Source: DATHSY01 sp046729855
GTDB taxonomy: Bacteria; Actinomycetota; UBA4738; HRBIN12
Reading direction: 5' to 3'
Length of the DNA: 27,737 nucleotides
Assembly (NCBI GenBank): GCA_046729855.1
Contig: JBKPHM010000092.1
Span: 1-27,737 of the forward strand
The position numbers were made by a program, and so were the translations under genes. Under the pieces are notes generated by a model. The model searched no databases and was not told the DNA's origin. It worked only from the letters and a program-made list of their open reading frames with translations. Shown piece by piece: positions 7,790 through 13,834 of this stretch. Within the stretch, counting starts at the first letter, position 1. Each line of letters starts with the position of its first letter.

Positions 7790-9778
7790 GTGGGCCGGGG
7801 AGCAAAGCGGATCATCGCAACGCTGTCCGGAGTCTGCCTCATCCTCGTCGGCGTGACGGCCTGGGCGCTCGTCACGCGAACCTCTCCCGAGGCGCTCGCT
7901 GGCCCGTCGTACTGGGTCGCCACAGGCGGAGACGATGACGGCGCCGGTTCGCATGAAGAGCCCTGGGCGACGTTGCAGCACGCAGCCGACGTTGCCCCTC
8001 CCGGCGCGACCGTCTACGTGCGGGGTGGTGTCTACCCACAGCGGATGGCGGTGGGCGTCTCGGGCGTTCCCGGGCGGCCGATCGTCTTCCGGAACGCTCC
8101 CGGCGAGCACCCGGTCCTCGACGGATCGTCTATCGAGGTCGGCCAAGAGTTTTCGCCGATGATCACGGTGGACGGCGAGCGGTACGTCGAGATCCGAGGG
8201 TTCGAGATCCGTGGTCACACGACCGACCTCTCCGGACACAACCCCGTCGGGATCCTCGTCACCGGCGCGTCGGATCACATCTCGATCGTCGGGAACGTCG
8301 TGCACGACATGGGGACGACTTTCCAGGGGCGAATTGGCGGAGACGCGCACGGCATCGCCATCTACGGAAACCTGGCGGACCACCCGATCGACGAGGTCGT
8401 CATCCGCGAGAACCAGCTGTACGAACTGACGCTCGGGTCGAGCGAGGCCCTCGTCGTGAACGGCAACGTCACGGGCTTCCTGATTGAGGACAACGTGGTC
8501 CACGACACGAACAACATCGGGATCGTGGCGATCGGGTACGAGGGAACCGCGCCGGACCCGTCCGTCGACGTGGCCCGCAACGGGACCATCCGGGACAACA
8601 TCGTCTACAACGTCGACAGCTACGGCAATCCCGCGTACGGGACGGACCGAAGCGCGAACGGGATCTACGTTGATGGCGGGAGGGACGTCCTCGTCGAGGG
8701 CAACATCGTCCATGACGTGAACATCGGGATGGAGTTCGCCAGCGAGCACCACGACCGATCGACGAGCTTCGTGACGGCGCGGAACAACTTGATATACGAC
8801 GCCACGGTGATCGGGATCGCTATCGGCGGGTACGACCGGCGCCGGGGGTTCAGCGAGGGCTGTGTGATCGTGAACAACACGGTGTTCGAGACCAATGGCG
8901 TCGGACTGCTCGTCCAATTCGACACGCGCAACAACGTCATCGCGAACAACATCTTCGTCGCTGGACGCACGGCCGAGTTCGTCGAGAACCCGTACACCGA
9001 GAACGTGAACAACCTCGTCGATCACAACCTGTACTGGTCGACCGACGGCTCCGACCGGGGCTTGTGGGAGTGGAAGGGCCGCCGCTACGCGGACTTCGCG
9101 GAGTGGCGAGCCCGCTCGGGGGTCGACGGGCACTCGATGTTCGCGGATCCCGGCTTCGTCGATCCGGCAGCGCACGACTTCCGGCTCACGGCCACCTCCT
9201 CGGCGGTCGACGCTGGCACGTTTGTCGCGGCGAGCGGAACCGTCGACCTCGCGGGCGGTCCACGGCAGCAGGCCGCCGCCACCGACCTGGGCGCCTTCGA
9301 GCAGACCGCGCCGCCTCCCTCACCGACGCCGTCCATCAGCGGCGCCGTCCTTTACGCGAGCGACCTGGAGTGGGCCAGCGAAACCAACGGCTGGGGACCC
9401 GCAGAGCGCGACCGAAGCAACGGCGAGCGCGCACCGGATGACGGAATCGCCATCACCCTCGGGGCGATGAGATTCGATCGAGGCATCGGAGCACACGCTC
9501 CGTCCCGCATCGTGATCGACCTCCCGCAGCCGTGCTCACTCTTCCTGGCCGACGTGGGCATCGACGAGGAGGTGGGCGATCGCGGGTCGATCGAGTTCCA
9601 AGTGTGGGGCGACGGCAAGATGCTCGCCTCGAGCGGTGTCGTGCGCGGCCCGCAGACATCCGTCCCGATCGCCACGGACCTCGACGGCGTGCACGAGCTC
9701 GTTCTCGTCGCGACGAAGGCCGGCGACGGGAACGCGTACGACCACGCCGACTGGGCCAACGCGCGTCTCTCGTGCTGA
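7790..9778 (+). CDS. Secreted right-handed beta-helix protein with C-terminal NPCBM domain
   Basis: Exported carbohydrate-active candidate (662 aa). Residues 5-28 form a hydrophobic signal or anchor after a basic start (GRGAKR). A DUF1565-like entry (YWVATGGDDDG, then PWATLQHAADVAPPG) leads into a long parallel beta-helix, with recurring turns such as IVGNVVHDM, IEDNVVHDT, IRDNIVYNV and VEGNIVHDV. About 450-505 has the ending common to such proteins (FADPGFVDPAAHDFRL, then DLGAFEQ). After a Pro/Ser/Thr linker, residues 525-662 form an NPCBM carbohydrate-binding module (NGWGPAERDRSNGE, then RGIGAHAPSRIVIDL). It is likely a polysaccharide lyase, epimerase or wall-binding protein; catalytic residues cannot be placed by eye. 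Transcription appears monocistronic. Confidence 0.85.
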   Translation: MGRGAKRIIATLSGVCLILVGVTAWALVTRTSPEALAGPSYWVATGGDDDGAGSHEEPWATLQHAADVAPPGATVYVRGGVYPQRMAVGVSGVPGRPIVFRNAPGEHPVLDGSSIEVGQEFSPMITVDGERYVEIRGFEIRGHTTDLSGHNPVGILVTGASDHISIVGNVVHDMGTTFQGRIGGDAHGIAIYGNLADHPIDEVVIRENQLYELTLGSSEALVVNGNVTGFLIEDNVVHDTNNIGIVAIGYEGTAPDPSVDVARNGTIRDNIVYNVDSYGNPAYGTDRSANGIYVDGGRDVLVEGNIVHDVNIGMEFASEHHDRSTSFVTARNNLIYDATVIGIAIGGYDRRRGFSEGCVIVNNTVFETNGVGLLVQFDTRNNVIANNIFVAGRTAEFVENPYTENVNNLVDHNLYWSTDGSDRGLWEWKGRRYADFAEWRARSGVDGHSMFADPGFVDPAAHDFRLTATSSAVDAGTFVAASGTVDLAGGPRQQAAATDLGAFEQTAPPPSPTPSISGAVLYASDLEWASETNGWGPAERDRSNGERAPDDGIAITLGAMRFDRGIGAHAPSRIVIDLPQPCSLFLADVGIDEEVGDRGSIEFQVWGDGKMLASSGVVRGPQTSVPIATDLDGVHELVLVATKAGDGNAYDHADWANARLSC

Positions 9779-9823
9779 TTGCGAATCCCGCAACAGGTGA
9801 CGAGCCAGGCTTGAAGGCGACCT

Positions 9824-9839
9824 CCGTGACGCTTCACGG
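9824..9839 (+). terminator. Hairpin after the beta-helix gene
   Basis: CCGTGA-CGCT-TCACGG is a perfect 6-bp stem with a 4-nt loop, 46 nt after the stop codon and 84 nt before the next gene. No T-run follows. It could equally be an operator for the oxidoreductase gene. Confidence 0.35.
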
Positions 9840-9875
9840 GAAGCAACATCGTCGCCCGACGCGCCATCGACTCGC

Positions 9876-9902
9876 TATCGTGATGGCGACCGCGACAGGA
9901 GG
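9876..9902 (+). promoter_or_regulatory. Possible -10 (TATCGT) and strong RBS of the Ddn-like gene
   Basis: TATCGT at 9876-9881 is the same hexamer used at 7777. AGGAGG (9897-9902) lies 5 nt before the ATG at 9908, which fixes that start. No good -35 is visible. Confidence 0.4.
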
Positions 9903-9907
9903 AAGGC

Positions 9908-10399
9908 ATGGCCGGACGCAAGGCGCGCCTACCACCTCGGTGGTTCGTCGTGACCGCCTGGCACGTGCACCGACGGATCGTTCGAGCAAGTGGGGGGCGC
10001 AAGGGGCTGTGGCCTCCGCGCCCGGGAAAGTGGGGCGCCTTGCGGCTCACCACGAGAGGCAGGCGGAGCGGCAAGCCGCGGAACGTGATCCTCGGCTACT
10101 ACGAGGACGGAGACAACCTGATCTCGATGGCCATGAACGGCTGGGGCACGCCCGAGCCAGCCTGGTGGTTGAACCTGCAGGCCCGCCCGGAGGCGGTCGT
10201 CGAGCTTGCTGGTGGGATTCGGCGCGACGTGCTCGGCAGGGCCGCGGTAGGCGGCGAGCGCGAACGACTGTGGCAGCGCTGGCGCGAACTGAACGAGAAC
10301 CTGGACGGATACGCTGCACGGCGCCCGCAAGAGACTGCGGTCGTCGTCCTCGAGCCGCGCAGTGGCAGGACAGGCGGCCCTCTCCGCGTCGAAGCCTGA
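9908..10399 (+). CDS. Ddn-type (F420-dependent) nitroreductase-family oxidoreductase
   Basis: Small split-barrel protein (163 aa) of the deazaflavin-dependent nitroreductase family, which uses reduced F420 to reduce quinones or xenobiotics. Diagnostic segments are LRLTTRGRRSGKPRNVILGY (the cofactor phosphate-binding strand and turn, about 46-65), then NLISMAMNGWGTPEPAWWLN (about 70-90) with the usual G-x-x-x-x-P-x-W-x-x-N arrangement, then the C-terminal half R-x-x-W-x-x-x-x-x-x-N-x-x-x-x-Y. The length is normal for the family. An amphipathic, Trp/Arg-rich start suggests peripheral membrane contact, as in Ddn. The substrate is unknown. Confidence 0.85.
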   Translation: MAGRKARLPPRWFVVTAWHVHRRIVRASGGRKGLWPPRPGKWGALRLTTRGRRSGKPRNVILGYYEDGDNLISMAMNGWGTPEPAWWLNLQARPEAVVELAGGIRRDVLGRAAVGGERERLWQRWRELNENLDGYAARRPQETAVVVLEPRSGRTGGPLRVEA

Positions 10400-10561
10400 G
10401 CGCGGATCGCCGGCGAGGGCAGGGGGTGCCTGGTGGCGCAGATCGGCCGCGCTGGTCTCCCTGACCTTCAGCGGTGAGCGAGACGCCCGAGGACCTATTG
10501 TTTCATCGAGCGCGATCGCCGATCAGACGCGTAGCATCCCTGCTGGGGGTGAGAGAACAGC

Positions 10562-10750
10562 ATGAGCGAGCAAGCGGACGCACAGGCAGCAGCCGCTCTT
10601 GCGGCCGCAAAGGCTCGAAAGGCGATCGCAACCAGGATCGCAGCACTCGTGCCGCAGGTCGAGGACGATTCGAAGGCCCACATCGTGCTCGCGCTGGCGG
10701 AGGCATACGCGCATCTGGCTTCCGAGCCGCCGAGGGTCAGGAGCGTCTAG
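10562..10750 (+). CDS. Small Ala-rich hypothetical protein
   Basis: A 62-residue protein with no family I recognise. It begins MSEQADAQAAAALAAAKARK and continues as two likely amphipathic helices (about 8-30 and 38-53), ending PPRVRSV. It has no Cys and no membrane segment. GGGGGTGAG lies about 9-17 nt before the ATG as a ribosome binding site, and a TAGCAT hexamer at 10532-10537 could be a -10. Real coding is plausible because the reading frame keeps high GC at third positions. Confidence 0.5.
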   Translation: MSEQADAQAAAALAAAKARKAIATRIAALVPQVEDDSKAHIVLALAEAYAHLASEPPRVRSV

Positions 10751-10787
10751 ACCAGCCTGACTCAGGGGGACGTATCCGCTACGTTCT

Positions 10788-10820
10788 CTGTCCTGTGCCT
10801 GTCCCGTGCCTGTCCTAGGA
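10788..10820 (+). repeat. 11-bp short tandem repeat between convergent small genes
   Basis: CTGTCCTGTGC, CTGTCCCGTGC, then CTGTCCTAGGA: two near-identical 11-bp units and a partial third. The third unit includes the stop codon of the minus-strand zinc-finger gene. Function is unknown; it may be simple slippage. Confidence 0.5.
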
Positions 10821-10994
10821 CCGCGTGGGTGAGATGCCACGCTTCGGGCGGATCGGGTCGTGGAGCCAGCAGAACCGCGAGGCGTTGTAGATGGAAAGCC
10901 TCGTAGTGCATCCAGGCACCGCGCACGCTCGCTTCCGAGGGTAGGTTGCGACCGTGCTTCCCTTGACTGGCTGCCCGTATGTATACGTGCTCAT
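10815..10994 (-). CDS. Small CxxxxC...CxxH putative zinc-finger protein
   Basis: A 59-residue protein starting MSTYTYGQPVKG. Its core is CAVPGCTTRLSIYN, then CWLH, giving C-x4-C-x12-C-x2-H, a plausible single zinc site. The G-C-x-T-x-L-S-x-Y-N pattern is one I recognise from short actinobacterial proteins without an assigned role. Its ATG shares one base with the stop of the zinc-ribbon gene upstream (TGATG), so the two are co-translated. It has no membrane helix. A nucleic-acid-binding or protein-binding role is inference. Confidence 0.65.
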   Translation of the reverse strand: MSTYTYGQPVKGSTVATYPRKRACAVPGCTTRLSIYNASRFCWLHDPIRPKRGISPTRS

Positions 10995-11167
10995 CAGTCG
11001 GGGATCTCCCACCCAGCGCGTCTCGTGGCCCGCGAGGGCGTCTGCCGCGAGCTACAGAACGGGCAGTGGTAATCCTCCGGGGCCTTGTCGAAGTCGGACC
11101 GTTCCAGCTCGATCCCACAGACGGGGCAGAAGTAGTCCGCCACGAAAGTTCCGGTTGCGGTATCCAA
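10994..11167 (-). CDS. Small rubredoxin-like zinc-ribbon protein, TTG start
   Basis: A 57-residue protein with CPVCG (about 15-19) and CPFC (about 36-39) knuckles. The second is preceded by P-E-D-Y-H, much like the P-x-D-[WY]-x-C-P-x-C end of rubredoxins, but the 17-residue gap is far shorter than in rubredoxin. Either zinc or iron could bind. I chose the TTG at 11167 because GGAGGGAGGG ends about 3 nt before it and residues further upstream in the frame are not protein-like. It forms an operon with the 59-aa zinc-finger gene through a TGATG overlap. An inverted repeat precedes the RBS. Confidence 0.6.
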   Translation of the reverse strand: MDTATGTFVADYFCPVCGIELERSDFDKAPEDYHCPFCSSRQTPSRATRRAGWEIPD

Positions 11168-11177
11168 CGCCCTCCCT

Positions 11178-11218
11178 CCTCGTCGTCGATCCGTAGGGAA
11201 CAACAGCCGACGACGAGG
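11178..11218 (-). promoter_or_regulatory. Perfect 11-bp inverted repeat abutting the zinc-ribbon RBS
   Basis: CCTCGTCGTCG (11178-11188) and CGACGACGAGG (11208-11218) are exact complements separated by 19 nt. Read on the minus strand, the 3' arm runs straight into the Shine-Dalgarno region. It could be a leader hairpin that controls translation, or an operator. Confidence 0.5.
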
Positions 11219-11323
11219 CGCGATGGCCATCGGACGGTCGCTCGATGCGAACCACGGGCCGTATCCGCTGCACACTAACAGGAAACGGGTGCGGCCGACG
11301 GGCCTCAGAATCTCCGGAACAGT

Positions 11324-11355
11324 GTTGGAGCCTCCGCGTCCGCGGAGGCCCAAAC
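11324..11355. terminator. GC-rich hairpin, probable terminator of the VOC gene
   Basis: GCCTCCGCG (11330-11338) and CGCGGAGGC (11341-11349) form a perfect 9-bp stem (8 bp with a 4-nt loop). It extends, with mismatches, to GTT/AAC. It lies 74-105 nt past the VOC stop on the minus strand. No T-run is seen. Confidence 0.45.
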
Positions 11356-11359
11356 ACCG

Positions 11360-11381
11360 CGATTCACGAACGATTCACGAA
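11360..11381. repeat. Perfect 11-bp tandem direct repeat (PhoP-box-like)
   Basis: CGATTCACGAA occurs twice, head to tail. One helical turn per unit and the TTCAC core resemble direct-repeat boxes of OmpR/PhoP-type regulators (known actinobacterial PhoP boxes use 11-nt units around GTTCACC). The site lies between the VOC stop and the zinc-ribbon operon. Its role is inference. Confidence 0.4.
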
Positions 11382-11428
11382 CACATCGGCGCTTCCGAGA
11401 CGTCCTCGATACGACGCCCGAATCGATA

Positions 11429-11812
11429 TCAGCCGTTCCGGCGCTCCTCCATCAGAACCAGCGGGTTGTCGTCAGGATCCCGAAAGGCGGTCATCCATAG
11501 GTCGTGATCCTCCATGTGCGCGATGAGATGCGGCTCGTCCACGAATCTGACGCCGCGCTCGGACAGCATCGCGTACGCCTCATCGATGTCGTCGATGCGG
11601 AAGTACAGGACCGCATTGGACCGGAACTCTGGCGACTCGGGCTTGCCCAAGTACAGTCGAACACCGTCGCAATCGAGGAAAGCCATCGGCTGTCCTGGTA
11701 CTTGGAACAGGAACGGGATACCAAGCGTGTCACGATAGAACGCGACCGAGCGATCGAGGTCGCTCACGCTCACGTGGATCTGGCCGATCCGTCTTAGCCC
11801 CTCGAACGGCAT
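11429..11812 (-). CDS. VOC (glyoxalase/bleomycin-resistance fold) protein
   Basis: Metal-dependent enzyme or binding protein of the vicinal oxygen chelate superfamily (127 aa, one two-module domain). Module one has the metal His in GQIHVSVSDLDRSVAFY, followed by DTLGIPFLFQVPG. Module two has VLYFRIDDIDEAYAMLSERG and ends RDPDDNPLVLMEE, whose Glu is the usual last ligand. The ATG at 11812 follows GGAGG by 6 nt; a TTG six codons earlier is less likely. It diverges from a MarR regulator across a short palindromic region, so MarR control is likely. The substrate (methylglyoxal, antibiotic or aromatic) cannot be read from the sequence. Confidence 0.85.
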   Translation of the reverse strand: MPFEGLRRIGQIHVSVSDLDRSVAFYRDTLGIPFLFQVPGQPMAFLDCDGVRLYLGKPESPEFRSNAVLYFRIDDIDEAYAMLSERGVRFVDEPHLIAHMEDHDLWMTAFRDPDDNPLVLMEERRNG

Positions 11813-11846
11813 CACACGCCTCCGCTGCAATCAGCTTTTTAGATAC

Positions 11847-11875
11847 TTCACATGTGCAAAGTTTCATGATATGAA
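11847..11875 (+). promoter_or_regulatory. MarR promoter with overlapping palindromes (candidate operator)
   Basis: TTCACA (11847-11852), a 17-nt spacer, then TATGAA (11870-11875) is a good plus-strand promoter for the marR gene. CACATGTG (11849-11856) and TTCAT-GAT-ATGAA (11863-11875) sit on the -35 and -10. The 77-bp gap also carries the VOC promoter. This layout fits an autoregulatory MarR operator. The predicted leader is only about 8 nt, with no Shine-Dalgarno sequence. Confidence 0.55.
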
Positions 11876-11889
11876 GCGAATGTCAAGCC

Positions 11890-12420
11890 ATGGCGATTCC
11901 TCCGATCCCTCGTGGGCTCTCTTCGGATCAGGCAACGCGCACCGCGAACCGCCTGCACGCGCTCGCGATTCACCTCCTGCGTCAGGTCGCACAGGTCGAC
12001 CGCGAGATGGGTCTGACCCCGGAGCGAGCATCGCTCCTGTCGGTGCTGACGTTCGGGGGGCCAAGCACGATCGGGCGACTCGCTCGCGCTGAGCGAGTCT
12101 CGCCGCCTGCGATCAGCCGGATTGTGCATGCCCTTGAAGGGTTGGGCCTCGTGGAGAGGAGCCGGGACGGCAAGGATCGTCGCGTCGTCACCGTCTCCGT
12201 CACGTCAGCCGGCCGCAGGCTGATGGAGCGAGGGCGCGCTCGCCGCGTCGAAGTTCTCGCTGCGCGGCTCCGCGAACTCGAAACCGGCGATCTTCGAACA
12301 CTTGAGGCGGCGACTGGGGTCCTTGAGCAAGTCGTCGAGCCGAGCGCCACCCTCCCCGGTCTGGTCTCCAGTGCTCGCAGAGGGCGCAGGGTGAGAGAGC
12401 AGGCGAGAGTCCAGTCGTGA
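11890..12420 (+). CDS. MarR family transcriptional regulator
   Basis: Winged-helix dimeric regulator (176 aa). The N-terminal dimerisation helix is about 10-45. The recognition region reads TIGRLARAERVSPPAISRIVHALEGLGLVER (shown here in outline only; about 60-90). The wing has RDGKDRRVVTVSVTSAGRRL, the D-x-R-x-x-x-V-x-L-T pattern of the family with Val-Ser in place of Leu-Thr. The C-terminal tail of about 35 residues is Arg-rich and longer than usual. It is probably a repressor of itself and the divergent VOC gene, released by a small ligand. Confidence 0.85.
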   Translation: MAIPPIPRGLSSDQATRTANRLHALAIHLLRQVAQVDREMGLTPERASLLSVLTFGGPSTIGRLARAERVSPPAISRIVHALEGLGLVERSRDGKDRRVVTVSVTSAGRRLMERGRARRVEVLAARLRELETGDLRTLEAATGVLEQVVEPSATLPGLVSSARRGRRVREQARVQS

Positions 12421-12568
12421 CATACGCCGCCCCAGGAGGTGACAGGGGAACGGCCTCGCTCGCAAGACTTGCCCCAGGCAGCAGCGGAACGCCCCTCACC
12501 GGTGTCCCTCGGCCGGGCGTCGACGTGGGCTCAAGCTCGAAGATGAGGTCCTCGACAGGATCTCTCGA

Positions 12569-12748
12569 TCAATTCACACGCCGAGCCGCCTGAGCACGGA
12601 TGGCGGCCGCTAGGGCCATCGCGTACATCGGCGCGGGGCAGTGCAGCTCGACCGGATCGTGCTGGGCGCCGAGGTCGAGGACGTCGGAGCAGGAGTCGTC
12701 GCGATCGTGCCCGTCCCATAACTCGTGGTGCGTGAAGCAGTAGCGCAT
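12569..12748 (-). CDS. Small Cys/His-rich hypothetical protein
   Basis: A 59-residue protein beginning MRYCFTHHELWDGHDRDDSC. Cys4, His7, His8, Cys20 and Cys37 could form a metal site. The second half is a probable helix (MYAMALAAAIRAQAARR). GAGG lies 6 nt before the ATG. The frame keeps high third-position GC. I do not recognise the family. It lies convergent to the marR gene. Confidence 0.5.
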   Translation of the reverse strand: MRYCFTHHELWDGHDRDDSCSDVLDLGAQHDPVELHCPAPMYAMALAAAIRAQAARRVN

Positions 12749-12795
12749 CGGCGTCCTCAGTGCCTCGGCTCAGCTAGCGCGTGTGTCCGCCCCAA

Positions 12796-12900
12796 TCATT
12801 TCGGCACGTAGTCGGGGATGATGAAGGGGCCCCGCACCAGGCGTTCGAGCCTTAGAACGCGGGCCGTCTCGAGGCACCAATGCCTGTTGTTGCCCCGGCA
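12796..12900 (-). pseudogene. Possible remnant of a small gene with no start codon
   Basis: A minus-strand frame ending at a TGA at 12796-12798 reads like protein (CRGNNRHWCLETARVLRL, then PFIIPDYVPK) and has strong third-position GC over about 35 codons. No ATG, GTG or TTG opens it, and codon quality collapses upstream. The ATG at about 12904 is in another frame, so a frameshift may have broken the gene. The rest of 12749-13001 shows only a promoter. Confidence 0.2.
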
Positions 12901-12952
12901 TGCGCTTCGACGTCGCGTCTTTCGCTTGGACGCTGTCGCCGTATCGGTCCGA

Positions 12953-12981
12953 TTGACCGCTATCGTCTCGGACGCGATACT
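12953..12981 (+). promoter_or_regulatory. Promoter of the small four-Cys protein
   Basis: TTGACC (12953-12958), a 17-nt spacer, then GATACT (12976-12981). The predicted start is about 14 nt before the ATG at 13002, leaving room for GGGAGGG as ribosome binding site. Confidence 0.6.
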
Positions 12982-13001
12982 CGCCGCCGGGAGGGATCAC
13001 T

Positions 13002-13202
13002 ATGCCGACGGTGCAGGGATCGTCGAAGACCGAAGCGAACTACCGACCTGCCGAGCGACCGAACGTCCGATGCGGCACGTGCAAGTTCATGTGGCCGCGG
13101 ATGTCGGTCGGCGGATGCCGATACGTGCGAGGCATCATCCGCGCCGGCGACGTGTGCGATCTGTACGCGCCTTTCTCACCGGCGCGCCCCGCGTCCGGCT
13201 AG
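13002..13202 (+). CDS. Small four-cysteine (HiPIP-like spacing) protein
   Basis: A 66-residue protein with C24-x2-C27-x11-C39-x12-C52. Flanking residues are PNVRCGTCKFMWP, GGCRYVRG and GDVCDLY. The order C-x2-C, C, then x-x-C-x-x-[WY] resembles high-potential iron-sulfur proteins and short phage or environmental proteins ending GWCKLF. Whether it holds an Fe-S cluster or zinc cannot be told. It has no signal peptide. The start is fixed by GGGAGGG 6 nt before the ATG, with a good promoter upstream. Confidence 0.65.
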   Translation: MPTVQGSSKTEANYRPAERPNVRCGTCKFMWPRMSVGGCRYVRGIIRAGDVCDLYAPFSPARPASG

Positions 13203-13245
13203 CACGGGCGATGCGTCACACCGTCCGACCGATCGCCGCGCGACC

Positions 13246-13272
13246 AGCCCCGCTCCGCCCGTTGCGGGGGCT
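13246..13272. terminator. Hairpin between convergent genes
   Basis: AGCCCCGC pairs with GCGGGGgCT (one bulged G) around a 10-nt loop. It lies 44 nt past the four-Cys gene and overlaps the last bases of the PPOX gene, so it may serve both strands. Confidence 0.4.
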
Positions 13273-13732
13273 ATGTCAGGCCGACCGGGATGCGCTGATC
13301 GTGCGGGTCGAGGACAAAGTGCTCGGTCGCCGTCGCCCGGTAGAGGCGATGGCGCGCTGGAGATAGGACGTCCTCTCGCGTCCAGGCGGGGAGTCCCTGC
13401 TCGACGGACCTGCGAGAGAAGATCTCGATCGCCTCGTCGACATCCTCGAGCAGCTCGGCGACGCCCGACATGTAGAGCGCCTTCCAACCCCCGGACTCAC
13501 GCGAGTCGAAGATCACGATCGCCAGCTGCGGGCGAACCATGAGGTTCCGTGAGTGCGTCGCTTCGAGAGATGAGACCCAGAAGAACTCGCGGTAATCAGA
13601 CGGCGCGTACCAGACCGGCGATGCCCAGGGCAGGCCGTCAGCGTCGGCGGTTGCCAGCGTCATGAACCGGTTCGAGTCGACGATCGATGTCGCGATCTCT
13701 CGGAGCTCGGCCGTGCTCTTGCTCTCGTTCAT
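13271..13732 (-). CDS. Pyridoxamine 5'-phosphate oxidase-fold (PPOX) family protein
   Basis: Split beta-barrel protein (153 aa) likely to bind FMN or F420. Family segments are NRFMTLATADADGLPWASPV (strand 1-2, about 22-41), REFFWVSSLEATHSRNL, then RPQLAIVIFDS, and a mid-domain YMSGVAELLEDVDE. The length fits general PPOX members rather than true PdxH, and no neighbouring vitamin B6 gene is present, so an oxidoreductase or heme/xenobiotic role is more likely. No Shine-Dalgarno sequence is seen before the ATG. Confidence 0.75.
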   Translation of the reverse strand: MNESKSTAELREIATSIVDSNRFMTLATADADGLPWASPVWYAPSDYREFFWVSSLEATHSRNLMVRPQLAIVIFDSRESGGWKALYMSGVAELLEDVDEAIEIFSRRSVEQGLPAWTREDVLSPARHRLYRATATEHFVLDPHDQRIPVGLT

Positions 13733-13834
13733 GGCGACATCATGACGCGATTCGTGGGACCCAGGCGGGTGCTGCTCGCGCCTGGTCTACGAGTGGTCTC
13801 CACGCTCCGGACGCTTGCGTTCCACGATCCGGCG

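Noticed and set aside
7760..9175. 471-codon minus-strand open frame opposite the beta-helix gene
   Set aside because: Val/Asp-rich repetitive shadow of the beta-helix codons (rungs such as VVHD read backwards); no domain.
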